From: UWMA-0277 sp965183885
GTDB taxonomy: Bacteria; Bacteroidota; Bacteroidia; Flavobacteriales; BACL11
Direction: 5' to 3'
DNA: 64,000 nucleotides
Assembly: GCA_965183885.1 (NCBI GenBank)
Contig: OZ238992.1
Coordinates: 1,860,001-1,924,000, forward strand
The notes under the pieces are model-generated. The model did no database searches. It had not been told where the DNA came from and saw only the letters and a program-made list of their open reading frames with translations. Position numbers and translations under genes: made by a program. This document shows, in pieces, positions 43,922-52,263 of the stretch (the stretch's first letter is position 1; each line of letters opens with the position of its first letter).

Positions 43922-44002
43922 GTAATTATTTTTTTCTTTTAAGATATAAATAATTTGCTGTTTTTACTAGTGACTCTAATAAGTAAGAGTAAAATATATT
44001 AT

Positions 44003-44010
44003 TACTTTTG
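44003..44010 (+). promoter_or_regulatory. Predicted -7 box for the type B T9SS protein
   Basis: TACTTTTG matches TAnnTTTG, followed by four bases and the ATG at 44015. It argues against the longer reading that begins at a TTG at 43955, which would place this promoter inside the coding region. Confidence 0.5.
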
Positions 44011-44014
44011 CTCT

Positions 44015-46354
44015 ATGAAAAAAATTGTTTTAGTAATGTTGTTTTTTCCTTTATTGTCTGTAGCACAGAAGGAAGCAAATATTTGGTATTTTGGTAACAA
44101 AGCAGGTTTAGATTTTAATAGCGGAAGTCCTGTAGTATTAACTGATGGCGCTATGAGTACTAATGAAGGTTGTGCATCTGTATCTGATGCTAATGGTGAT
44201 TTATTGTTTTATACTAATGGAATGATAGTTTACAATAAGAACCATTCCACTATGCTTAATGGTACTGGTTTATTAGGGACTGAAAATAGCACACAATCCG
44301 CTGCTATTGTAAAGAAACCAGGATCAAATACACTTTATTATATTTTTACTACTGATCAAATTCATGGAGCTTCAGCTCCTCAAGGGCTTCGTTATACTGA
44401 AGTAGATATGAGTTTAGATGGTGGTTTAGGCGGAATTACAGCAAATAAAAACATTTTAATAGAGATTGCTGCTAATGAAAAGGTATGTATAGTAGCTCAT
44501 CAAAATAATATAGATTTTTGGATAGTTGCAAAAAAGGATGAATCAGATACTTATCATTCTTATTTATTAACAGCTGGAGGGTTAACTACATCACCAGTTA
44601 TAAATAATATTGGTACAGCAATAAATTTAACTAATGGTTACTTAAAGGCTTCACTTGATGGCAGTAAGGTGGTAGGCGTATATAATTTAGGTCCTATAGC
44701 TTATACTTCTTATCCTAGTCATGTTGTTGAGGTGTTTGATTTTGATAATAGTACAGGGATATTTAGTAATTATATTTCACTAACTGATCCTTCATCTTTT
44801 TCTGATTTTTATGGGGCTGAGTTTTCTGCTGATGGGCAGGTATTGTATGTTTCAGCTCTAGATCGTAATTTTATTTATCAGTATAATCTGTCATTAGGAA
44901 CTCAAGCGGCTATTAATAACTCAAGAATAGGACTTTCTGTTACTGGACCAAGTGCATTGCAAATAGCTCCTAATGGAAAAATATATGCATGTCAAGCTAC
45001 AACAGCGAATACATTAGGAGTTATTAATGCTCCAGGTGTTGTAGGTTTAGGTTGTGATTTTGACTCGGTATCAGTAGCTTTTCCTTTAGGGATCTATCCT
45101 GATCTTGGTTTGCCAAACTTTGTAAATTCATATGTAAAAAACCCTGAATTTAACAGTGCATATTATTGTTTTGGAGATGCTACTCAATTCTTCTCTAATA
45201 TTCAGAGTTATACATCTTTGTCTTGGGATTTTGGGGATCCTGCTTCTGGTATTAATAATACATCAACACTCACTAATCCTAATCATTTGTATTCAAAATC
45301 AGGAGATTTTACTGTAACGCTTAGTGTTACTAATGGAGGATCTACTTATGTAGTGACAGATACAATTACGATAAAACCAGAGTTGAGTTTTAGTAGTGAT
45401 ACAGTAATTTGTGCAGGTGAGGTTTTATTATTAGATGTTACTTCTGATAATGCAACTTATCTTTGGCAGGATGGAAGTACGGCTTCTAGTTTTTTAGTTA
45501 GTGAAGCAGGAACATATAGTGTAGAAATAATTCTTGGTTCTTGTAAAGTTACTGATAGTATTGAAGTTGTTTACAACCCTGTGCCTTCAGCGTCTGTTGA
45601 TTTTAGTGATACCATTTGTGAGGGTGGGGAATGGACTTATGCTCCTATAGTAACTACAGGAGTAGCTCCTTATACTCTTATTTGGTCTGATGGAATAGAT
45701 ACTACAGCTATTTCTGGTAATCAAATGGAAATTGCAGGAACTAATCCAGGGTCTTATGTGTTGTTAAGTATAAAAGATGCTGATGGTTGTATTGGTACAG
45801 TTTCTGGAAGTGCTAATTTTCTATGGTACCCTAATTTATCAGCTGATTTTAGTTTTACCCCTGAGATTGCCTTTATTGACAGTACAGTTATTGACCTTAC
45901 TAACCTTTCTGTTGGTCATACTGTGTCAAACTGGAGTTTTGGAGATGGAGACACTTTAATTGATAATGTGATAAATTTCTCTCATATTTATGAGCAGCCT
46001 GGGGATTATGTTATTTCACTTTCTGTAACAAATGAGTATGGTTGTATTTCTATAAAAAATAATAGGGTGCAAATATTTCCTCATGAGTATTATGTTCCTA
46101 ATGCTTTTACTCCTAATGCTGATGGACTTAATGACCTTTTTAATATTAATACTACTAAAGTAAATGGCTTTGAGATGGAAATACGAAATAGGTGGGGAGA
46201 TATTGTCTATGCTACAAGTGATGTATTAGAGCCTTGGGATGGAACAGAGAATGGTATAGAGCTAGAAGGAGGAGTCTATAGTTATATTATTTTGGTTATT
46301 GACCCTTTAGATAAATTACATAAGCATGTAGGGCATGTAATGCTAGTGCGATAA
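44015..46354 (+). CDS. Secreted PKD-domain protein with T9SS type B (gliding-motility-type) C-terminal domain
   Basis: From the ATG at 44015 the product has 779 residues, with a signal peptide (KKIVLVMLFFPLLSVAQ). Residues from about 20 to 380 form a beta-propeller-like region (NIWYFGNKAGLDFNSGSPVVL, ALQIAPNGKIYACQ), known from other secreted flavobacterial proteins. PKD domains follow (SLSWDFGDPASG, VSNWSFGDGDTLIDN). The C-terminus is a type B sorting domain (TIGR04131 type): YYVPNAFTPNADGLNDLF, MEIRNRWGDIVYATSD, GGVYSYIILVID. It is probably surface-attached or secreted by the T9SS. The function is unknown. Confidence 0.88.
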   Translation: MKKIVLVMLFFPLLSVAQKEANIWYFGNKAGLDFNSGSPVVLTDGAMSTNEGCASVSDANGDLLFYTNGMIVYNKNHSTMLNGTGLLGTENSTQSAAIVKKPGSNTLYYIFTTDQIHGASAPQGLRYTEVDMSLDGGLGGITANKNILIEIAANEKVCIVAHQNNIDFWIVAKKDESDTYHSYLLTAGGLTTSPVINNIGTAINLTNGYLKASLDGSKVVGVYNLGPIAYTSYPSHVVEVFDFDNSTGIFSNYISLTDPSSFSDFYGAEFSADGQVLYVSALDRNFIYQYNLSLGTQAAINNSRIGLSVTGPSALQIAPNGKIYACQATTANTLGVINAPGVVGLGCDFDSVSVAFPLGIYPDLGLPNFVNSYVKNPEFNSAYYCFGDATQFFSNIQSYTSLSWDFGDPASGINNTSTLTNPNHLYSKSGDFTVTLSVTNGGSTYVVTDTITIKPELSFSSDTVICAGEVLLLDVTSDNATYLWQDGSTASSFLVSEAGTYSVEIILGSCKVTDSIEVVYNPVPSASVDFSDTICEGGEWTYAPIVTTGVAPYTLIWSDGIDTTAISGNQMEIAGTNPGSYVLLSIKDADGCIGTVSGSANFLWYPNLSADFSFTPEIAFIDSTVIDLTNLSVGHTVSNWSFGDGDTLIDNVINFSHIYEQPGDYVISLSVTNEYGCISIKNNRVQIFPHEYYVPNAFTPNADGLNDLFNINTTKVNGFEMEIRNRWGDIVYATSDVLEPWDGTENGIELEGGVYSYIILVIDPLDKLHKHVGHVMLVR

Positions 46355-46391
46355 TTTTTTTACAAGAATTAAATTAATATTAAGTAATCCC

Positions 46392-46399
46392 TATCTTTG
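46392..46399 (+). promoter_or_regulatory. Predicted -7 box for ychF
   Basis: TATCTTTG matches TAnnTTTG, 22 bases before the ATG at 46422. No TTG is visible at the -33 distance. Confidence 0.45.
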
Positions 46400-46421
46400 C
46401 CGCCCTTAAAAAATAAAAACT

Positions 46422-47519
46422 ATGGCACTAAAATGTGGAATTGTAGGCTTACCCAATGTAGGAAAATCAACATTATTTAATTGTTTATCTAAAGCTAAAG
46501 CACAATCAGCTAATTTTCCATTTTGTACTATTGAGCCAAATGTTGGAATAATAACAGTTCCTGATGACAGGTTAGAGGCTTTATCAAAAATTGTAAATCC
46601 TGAGAGAGTAATGCCTACTACTGTAGAAATTGTTGATATTGCTGGTTTAGTAAAAGGAGCTAGTAAAGGAGAGGGGTTAGGAAATAAATTTTTAGGAAAC
46701 ATTAGGGAAACAAATGCAATTATTCATGTTTTAAGATGTTTTGAAGATGATAATATTGTACATGTTGATGGTTCAGTTGATCCTGTAAGAGATAAGGAAA
46801 CTATTGATATGGAGCTGCAATTAAAAGATTTGGAAGCTCTTGAAAAATTGCGTGATAAGAATGCTAGATCAGCAAAGTCAGGAGATAAATCAGCTCAGAA
46901 AGCTATTGAAACTATTGAAAAATATATTACTCACCTTGAGGCAGGAAATTCAGCTAGAAGTTTAGATGCTACTGAAGATGATTTAGAGGTAATATCTGAT
47001 TTACATTTAATTACAGCAAAACCTGTTTTGTACATGTGTAATGTTGATGAAGCGTCGGTTAAGAGTGGGAATAAACATGTTGATGCTGTAAAGAAAGCTG
47101 TTGAAAATGAAGACGCTCAGGTACTTTTAATCGCAACTGCAATTGAAGCTGAGATTGCTGAACTAGAAGATGTAGAAGAGCAAGCTATGTTTTTAGAGGA
47201 GTTAGGCTTAGAAAAACCTGGAGTTCATTATTTAATACAAGCAACCTATAAATTATTAAATCTTCAAACTTATTTCACAGCTGGTGTAAAAGAAGTGCGT
47301 GCTTGGACAATTACAGAGGGTACAAAGGCGCCACAAGCTGCAGCAGTAATTCATACTGATTTTGAGAAAGGATTTATTAGAGCTGAGGTAATGGCTTATA
47401 ATGACTTTGTTACTTTAGGCTCAGAACAAGCTTGTAAGGATAATGGTAAACTATCAGTTGAAGGAAAGGATTATGTAGTAAAGGATGGTGATGTTATGCA
47501 CTTCCGTTTTAATGTTTAA
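46422..47519 (+). CDS. ychF: Redox-regulated ATPase YchF
   Basis: YchF is a universally conserved Obg-family P-loop protein that binds ATP rather than GTP and associates with ribosomes. The 365-residue product has the P-loop GLPNVGKSTLFNCLS, the DIAGLVKGASKGEGLGNKFL switch region, the altered base-recognition motif YMCNVDE (in place of NKxD) that explains ATP preference, and a C-terminal TGS domain (TYFTAGVKEVRAWTI). The length and motif set are standard. It appears to be transcribed alone. Confidence 0.95.
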   Translation: MALKCGIVGLPNVGKSTLFNCLSKAKAQSANFPFCTIEPNVGIITVPDDRLEALSKIVNPERVMPTTVEIVDIAGLVKGASKGEGLGNKFLGNIRETNAIIHVLRCFEDDNIVHVDGSVDPVRDKETIDMELQLKDLEALEKLRDKNARSAKSGDKSAQKAIETIEKYITHLEAGNSARSLDATEDDLEVISDLHLITAKPVLYMCNVDEASVKSGNKHVDAVKKAVENEDAQVLLIATAIEAEIAELEDVEEQAMFLEELGLEKPGVHYLIQATYKLLNLQTYFTAGVKEVRAWTITEGTKAPQAAAVIHTDFEKGFIRAEVMAYNDFVTLGSEQACKDNGKLSVEGKDYVVKDGDVMHFRFNV

Positions 47520-47591
47520 TTTCCTGTAAAATCTTTTCTAAAGCCTTAGTTTTCTGGTTGAAAACCCTGTTAATAAACCATTTCTTGTTTA

Positions 47592-47622
47592 TTGCTATAA
47601 AATCCTGATAATTTTATATTTG
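47592..47622 (+). promoter_or_regulatory. Predicted sigma-A promoter of parE-parC
   Basis: TTG at 47592-47594 and TATATTTG at 47615-47622, separated by 20 bases, match the Bacteroidota consensus TTG-N17-23-TAnnTTTG exactly. It is the best-formed promoter I find in the window. The parE ATG is at 47660, giving a leader of about 30 bases. Confidence 0.7.
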
Positions 47623-47659
47623 CTTTCTATCAAACACTAGTAGGAAAAAAGGCAAAATA

Positions 47660-49507
47660 ATGGCAGAAGAAAAATATAATGAGGACAGTATACGCTCGCT
47701 TGATTGGAAGGAGCATATCCGATTACGACCAGGTATGTACATTGGTAAAATGGGAAATGGGTCTTCTCCTGATGATGGGGTTTATATTCTTTTAAAAGAG
47801 GTTATTGACAACTCTATAGATGAGTTTGTGATGGGAAATGGAAAAACAATTGAAGTTTCTGTAAAGCATAACAAGGTTTCTGTTCGTGATTATGGAAGGG
47901 GAATTCCTTTAGGAAAAGTAGTTGATTGTGTGTCTAAGATTAATACTGGAGCAAAATATGACTCTAAAGTATTTAAAAAATCAGTTGGGTTAAATGGTGT
48001 AGGAACAAAAGCAGCTAATGCTTTATCGTCTTATTTTTGTATTAGATCTGTTCGTGAAGGGAAAAGTAAATTTGTAGAGTTTGAACAAGGAAATATAATA
48101 AATGAAGAGCCAATACAAGAAAATACTTCTAGAAAAGGAACTAAAGTAACTTTTATTCCTGATGAAGAGTTATTTGGGAAATATAGGTTTATTAATGAGT
48201 ATGTAGAAAAAATGATGTGGAATTATTGTTACCTAAACCCAGGGTTAACAATAATTTTTAATGGAGAAAAATTTTATTCTGAAAAAGGGCTATACGATTT
48301 ATTAGATCAAAATACTGATGCTGAAATGTTGTATCCTATCATTCACTTAAAAGGTGATGATATAGAGGTGGCAATTACACATTGTAAAAATCAGTACTCT
48401 GAGCAATATTATTCTTTTGTTAATGGACAGCACACTGTGCAAGGAGGGACACATCAAGGTGCATTTAGGCAAGCATTAGTTAAAACTATTAGAGAGTTTT
48501 ATAACAAAAGTTATGATGCTTCTGATATTAGACAGGCAGTAAATGCAGCAATTAGTGTAAAGGTTATTGAGCCAATATTTGAGTCTCAAACAAAAACAAA
48601 ATTAGGGTCAACAGAAATGGAGCCTGATGGAGTTACAGTACTTACTTTTGTTCAGGACTTTTTAAAAAGGAAATTAGATAATTATTTACATAAGAACCCA
48701 GATACAGCAGAGACTTTACAAAAAATAATACAACAGGCAGAGCATGAGCGTAAAGCTATGGCTGGAGTTAAAAAATTAGCTCGTGAACGTGCTAAAAAAG
48801 CAAGTTTGCATAATAAAAAGTTAAGGGATTGTAGGGTGCATTATAACGATCAGAAGAAAGAAAACAGATTTGATTCTACTTTGTTTATTACTGAGGGAGA
48901 TTCAGCTTCAGGATCTATTACTAAAACTAGAGATATTCAAACACAAGCAGTTTTTAGTTTAAGAGGAAAACCCTTGAACTCCTATGGATTAACCAAGAAG
49001 GTTGTTTATGAAAATGAAGAGTTTAATCTTTTACAAGCAGCATTAAATATTGAACAAGGTATTGATGATTTACGTTATAATAAGATCGTAATTGCTACTG
49101 ATGCTGATGTTGATGGTATGCATATTCGTTTACTTTTAATTACTTTCTTTTTACAGTTTTTCCCTGAGTTAATAAAAGAGGGGCATGTTTATATTTTAGA
49201 AACACCTTTATTTAGGGTTCGTAATAAAAAGAAAACTTTCTATTGCTATAATGAACAAGAACGAAAAGATGCTTTAGAGGAAATAGGAAAAAGTGCAGAG
49301 ATTACTCGATTTAAGGGATTAGGAGAAATTTCTCCAAATGAGTTTAAGCATTTTATTGGTAAGGAAATGCGTTTAGATCCAATAATACTAGGTAAGGAGT
49401 CAAAAACTCAAGACTTATTAAGGTATTATATGGGTAAAAATACTAAAGAAAGACAAGATTTTATAATTGAGAATTTAAGAGTAGAAGAAGACATTATTGA
49501 GGCTTAA
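47660..49507 (+). CDS. parE: DNA topoisomerase IV subunit B
   Basis: ParE is the ATPase subunit of topoisomerase IV, which decatenates replicated chromosomes. The 615-residue product has the GHKL ATPase segments LRPGMYIGKMG, VIDNSIDEFVMG and SVGLNGVGTKAANALS, and the TOPRIM metal site with LFITEGDSASGS (near residue 412) and ATDADVDGMHIR (near 480). The distinction from GyrB rests on length and on the immediately following parC-type gene 23 bases downstream. Confidence 0.93.
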   Translation: MAEEKYNEDSIRSLDWKEHIRLRPGMYIGKMGNGSSPDDGVYILLKEVIDNSIDEFVMGNGKTIEVSVKHNKVSVRDYGRGIPLGKVVDCVSKINTGAKYDSKVFKKSVGLNGVGTKAANALSSYFCIRSVREGKSKFVEFEQGNIINEEPIQENTSRKGTKVTFIPDEELFGKYRFINEYVEKMMWNYCYLNPGLTIIFNGEKFYSEKGLYDLLDQNTDAEMLYPIIHLKGDDIEVAITHCKNQYSEQYYSFVNGQHTVQGGTHQGAFRQALVKTIREFYNKSYDASDIRQAVNAAISVKVIEPIFESQTKTKLGSTEMEPDGVTVLTFVQDFLKRKLDNYLHKNPDTAETLQKIIQQAEHERKAMAGVKKLARERAKKASLHNKKLRDCRVHYNDQKKENRFDSTLFITEGDSASGSITKTRDIQTQAVFSLRGKPLNSYGLTKKVVYENEEFNLLQAALNIEQGIDDLRYNKIVIATDADVDGMHIRLLLITFFLQFFPELIKEGHVYILETPLFRVRNKKKTFYCYNEQERKDALEEIGKSAEITRFKGLGEISPNEFKHFIGKEMRLDPIILGKESKTQDLLRYYMGKNTKERQDFIIENLRVEEDIIEA

Positions 49508-49530
49508 ATACTAAAGGCTAGCAAAAAAAA

Positions 49531-52179
49531 ATGGAAGAAGATATTATAAATAATGATGAGAAGGAACAAGAAGTAATTCATGTTTCTGGGATGTATAAAA
49601 ATTGGTTTCTAGATTATGCATCTTATGTAATTCTTGAGCGTGCAGTACCTCATATTAATGATGGATTAAAGCCAGTACAAAGAAGAATTCTACATTCTTT
49701 AAAAGAATTAGATGATGGAAGGTATCATAAAGTAGCTAATGTAATTGGGCATACTATGAAGTACCATCCTCATGGTGATGCTTCTATTGGTGATGCTATG
49801 GTACAGATTGGGCAAAAGGAATTATTGCTTGATATGCAAGGGAATTGGGGAAATACTGCAACTGGAGATAGAGCTGCAGCTCCAAGGTATATTGAGGTTC
49901 GCCTTACACCTTTTGCTTTAGATGTTGTTTATAATAAGAAAATTACAAAATGGTCAACCTCTTATGATGGAAGAGGAAAGGAACCTCAAACGTTACCTGT
50001 AAAATTCCCTTTGTTGTTAGTACATGGTGTAGAAGGGATTGCTGTTGGTTTATCTACAAAAATTTTACCGCATAACTTTAATGAATTAATTGATGCTTCA
50101 ATTAAAATATTAAAAGGGGTGAAACCAAAAATATATCCTGATTTTATTACTGGAGGATCAGCTGATTTTACTAATTATAACGATGGAAAAAGAGGAGGTA
50201 AGATACGAGTAAGAGCAAAGATACACCAAGAAGATAAACATACTTTAATTATTTCTGAGTTGCCTTTTTCAACTACGACTTCATCTTTAATTAACTCCAT
50301 ATTAAAGGCAAATGATAAAGGTAAAATTAAGGTTAAAAAAGTAGAAGATAATACTGCTGAAAATGTTGAAATTGCAATAACTATACCTTCAGGTATTTCT
50401 CCTGATAAAACAATAGATGCTTTGTATAGGTTTACAGATTGTGAGGTTTCAATTTCACCATTAGCTTGTATTATTGAAGATGATACTCCAAAGTTTTTAG
50501 GAATTTCTGATATTTTACAGCAGTCAACAAATCATACGCTTAGTTTGCTAAAGAAGGAGTTAGAGGTTAACTTAAATGAACTGCAAGAAAAATGGCATTT
50601 TTCATCTTTAGAGCGTATATTTATTGAAAATAGAATATATCATAAGATTGAAGAACTTGATAATTGGGAAGAAATTATTGCTGTTATTCATAAGGAGCTA
50701 AAACCACATATTAAACATTTATTAAGAGCAGTTACTGATGAGGATGTTGAGCGCTTAACAGAAATAAAAATAAAGAGAATTACTAAGTTTGATTTAAATA
50801 AAGCTAGAGAAGAGCTGCTAAAATTAGAATCAAAAATTGATGAAATAAAACACCATTTAGCAAACTTAACAGAATATGCTATTACTTACTTTAAAAACTT
50901 AAAAGCAAAATATGGTAAGGAAAAAGAGCGTAAAACTGAAATTAAAACCTTTGAGAGTATTGATGCTACTAAAGTAGTTGTGGCAAATAAGAAGCTATAT
51001 ATTAACAAGGAGGAAGGCTTTATAGGTACTGCTATGCGTAAGGATGAGTTTGTTTGTGACTGTTCAGATATAGATGATATAATTATCATAAGAGATAATG
51101 GAGTAATGCAGGTGGTAAAAGTGGATAGCAAGGTATTTATTGGTAAGGGTATTATCCATTGTGCTGTATTTAAGAAGAAAGATGAGCGCACAATCTATAA
51201 TATGATTTATAAAGATGGTAAATCAGGAAATACAATGATGAAGCGTTTCCCTGTAACATCAATTACTAGATCTAAGGATTATTATTTGACAAAATCAGAA
51301 AAAGGAAGTAAGGTATTGTATTTTACAGCTAATCCAAATGGTGAAGCTGAAACAGTAACAGTACACTTAAAAAAACTTGCTAAACTTAAAACCTTAAAAA
51401 TTGATGTTGATTTTGCTAATTTGGCAATTAAAGGCAAAGGAGCAGGAGGAAATATTGTCACAAAGAATCCAGTAAGAAAAATTGAACTTAAATCAGCAGG
51501 TATATCTACATTGTCGGCTCGTAAAATTTGGTTTGATGATACTGTACAACGTTTAAATGTTGAAGCTAGAGGAGAATTGCTTGGAGAATTTAAGCCAGAA
51601 GACCAAATACTAACGATAAATCAGAAAGCTGAGTTAGAGTTAAAGAGCTTTGATATTAGCAATCATTTTGATGATGATATGATAGTAATAGAGCAGTTTA
51701 ATACTAAAAAACCAATTACAGCTATTTATTATGATGGAGGAAAAAGTAATTATTTTGTAAAGAGATTCCTCATTGAAGAAAATACAAATAAGTTTAGTTT
51801 TATAAGCGATCATAAGGATAGTTATTTAGAGGTGGTTTCAACCGATTGGTTGCCACAAGTTGAAGTGATATTTGTAAAAGAAAAAGGAAAAGAAAGAGAA
51901 ACCCTAGTTGTTAACTTGGAACAGTTTATTGCTATAAAAGGATCTAAAGCAATAGGAAATAGGCTAACTACAAAAAAAGTAAAGGAAATAAATCTTCTTG
52001 ATCCTTTACCTTATGAACAGGAAGTTGAACAAGAGTCAGTAGAGGGGGTAATTGTTATGGGTGAGGAAGAGAAAACTGTAGTTGATAAATCTGAAATAAC
52101 TCTAAATATCACTAATGATACTGATGATAAATCAGATGATATAAACTTATCAGAAGGGCAAATAACCCTAGAGTTATAG
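49531..52179 (+). CDS. parC: DNA topoisomerase IV subunit A
   Basis: ParC carries the DNA cleavage site of topoisomerase IV. The 882-residue product has the winged-helix region HINDGLKPVQRRILHSL, the quinolone-pocket-equivalent segment YHPHGDASIGDAMVQ and the catalytic tyrosine at residue 120 in APRYIEVRL. Coiled-coil segments follow (about 330-460), then a C-terminal beta-pinwheel-like half starting near residue 480. A low-complexity acidic end is present (TDDKSDDINLSEG). It is the second gene of parE-parC. A perfect 10-bp inverted repeat lies downstream at 52201. Confidence 0.93.
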   Translation: MEEDIINNDEKEQEVIHVSGMYKNWFLDYASYVILERAVPHINDGLKPVQRRILHSLKELDDGRYHKVANVIGHTMKYHPHGDASIGDAMVQIGQKELLLDMQGNWGNTATGDRAAAPRYIEVRLTPFALDVVYNKKITKWSTSYDGRGKEPQTLPVKFPLLLVHGVEGIAVGLSTKILPHNFNELIDASIKILKGVKPKIYPDFITGGSADFTNYNDGKRGGKIRVRAKIHQEDKHTLIISELPFSTTTSSLINSILKANDKGKIKVKKVEDNTAENVEIAITIPSGISPDKTIDALYRFTDCEVSISPLACIIEDDTPKFLGISDILQQSTNHTLSLLKKELEVNLNELQEKWHFSSLERIFIENRIYHKIEELDNWEEIIAVIHKELKPHIKHLLRAVTDEDVERLTEIKIKRITKFDLNKAREELLKLESKIDEIKHHLANLTEYAITYFKNLKAKYGKEKERKTEIKTFESIDATKVVVANKKLYINKEEGFIGTAMRKDEFVCDCSDIDDIIIIRDNGVMQVVKVDSKVFIGKGIIHCAVFKKKDERTIYNMIYKDGKSGNTMMKRFPVTSITRSKDYYLTKSEKGSKVLYFTANPNGEAETVTVHLKKLAKLKTLKIDVDFANLAIKGKGAGGNIVTKNPVRKIELKSAGISTLSARKIWFDDTVQRLNVEARGELLGEFKPEDQILTINQKAELELKSFDISNHFDDDMIVIEQFNTKKPITAIYYDGGKSNYFVKRFLIEENTNKFSFISDHKDSYLEVVSTDWLPQVEVIFVKEKGKERETLVVNLEQFIAIKGSKAIGNRLTTKKVKEINLLDPLPYEQEVEQESVEGVIVMGEEEKTVVDKSEITLNITNDTDDKSDDINLSEGQITLEL

Positions 52180-52200
52180 AATGAGTAAGTAAGATGCTGT

Positions 52201-52225
52201 AATCAAGTATATTCAATACTTGATT
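52201..52225. promoter_or_regulatory. Perfect 10-bp palindrome upstream of the anchor-B protein gene
   Basis: AATCAAGTAT (52201-52210) and ATACTTGATT (52216-52225) are exact reverse complements with a five-base spacer. No T run follows, so it is a poor terminator. The site covers the -33 region of the promoter whose -7 box is at 52234-52241, which suits an operator. It could also serve to end parE-parC transcripts. Confidence 0.45.
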
Positions 52226-52233
52226 CATTAACC

Positions 52234-52241
52234 TATCTTTG
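52234..52241 (+). promoter_or_regulatory. Predicted -7 box for the choice-of-anchor B protein
   Basis: TATCTTTG matches TAnnTTTG, 22 bases before the ATG at 52264, directly after the 10-bp palindrome. Confidence 0.45.
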
Positions 52242-52263
52242 TAAAGAAATTAAAATTAAGAAA

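Noticed and set aside
46406..46702. Antisense open frame inside ychF
   Set aside because: It is the reverse of the highly conserved P-loop region of ychF, with no upstream signals.
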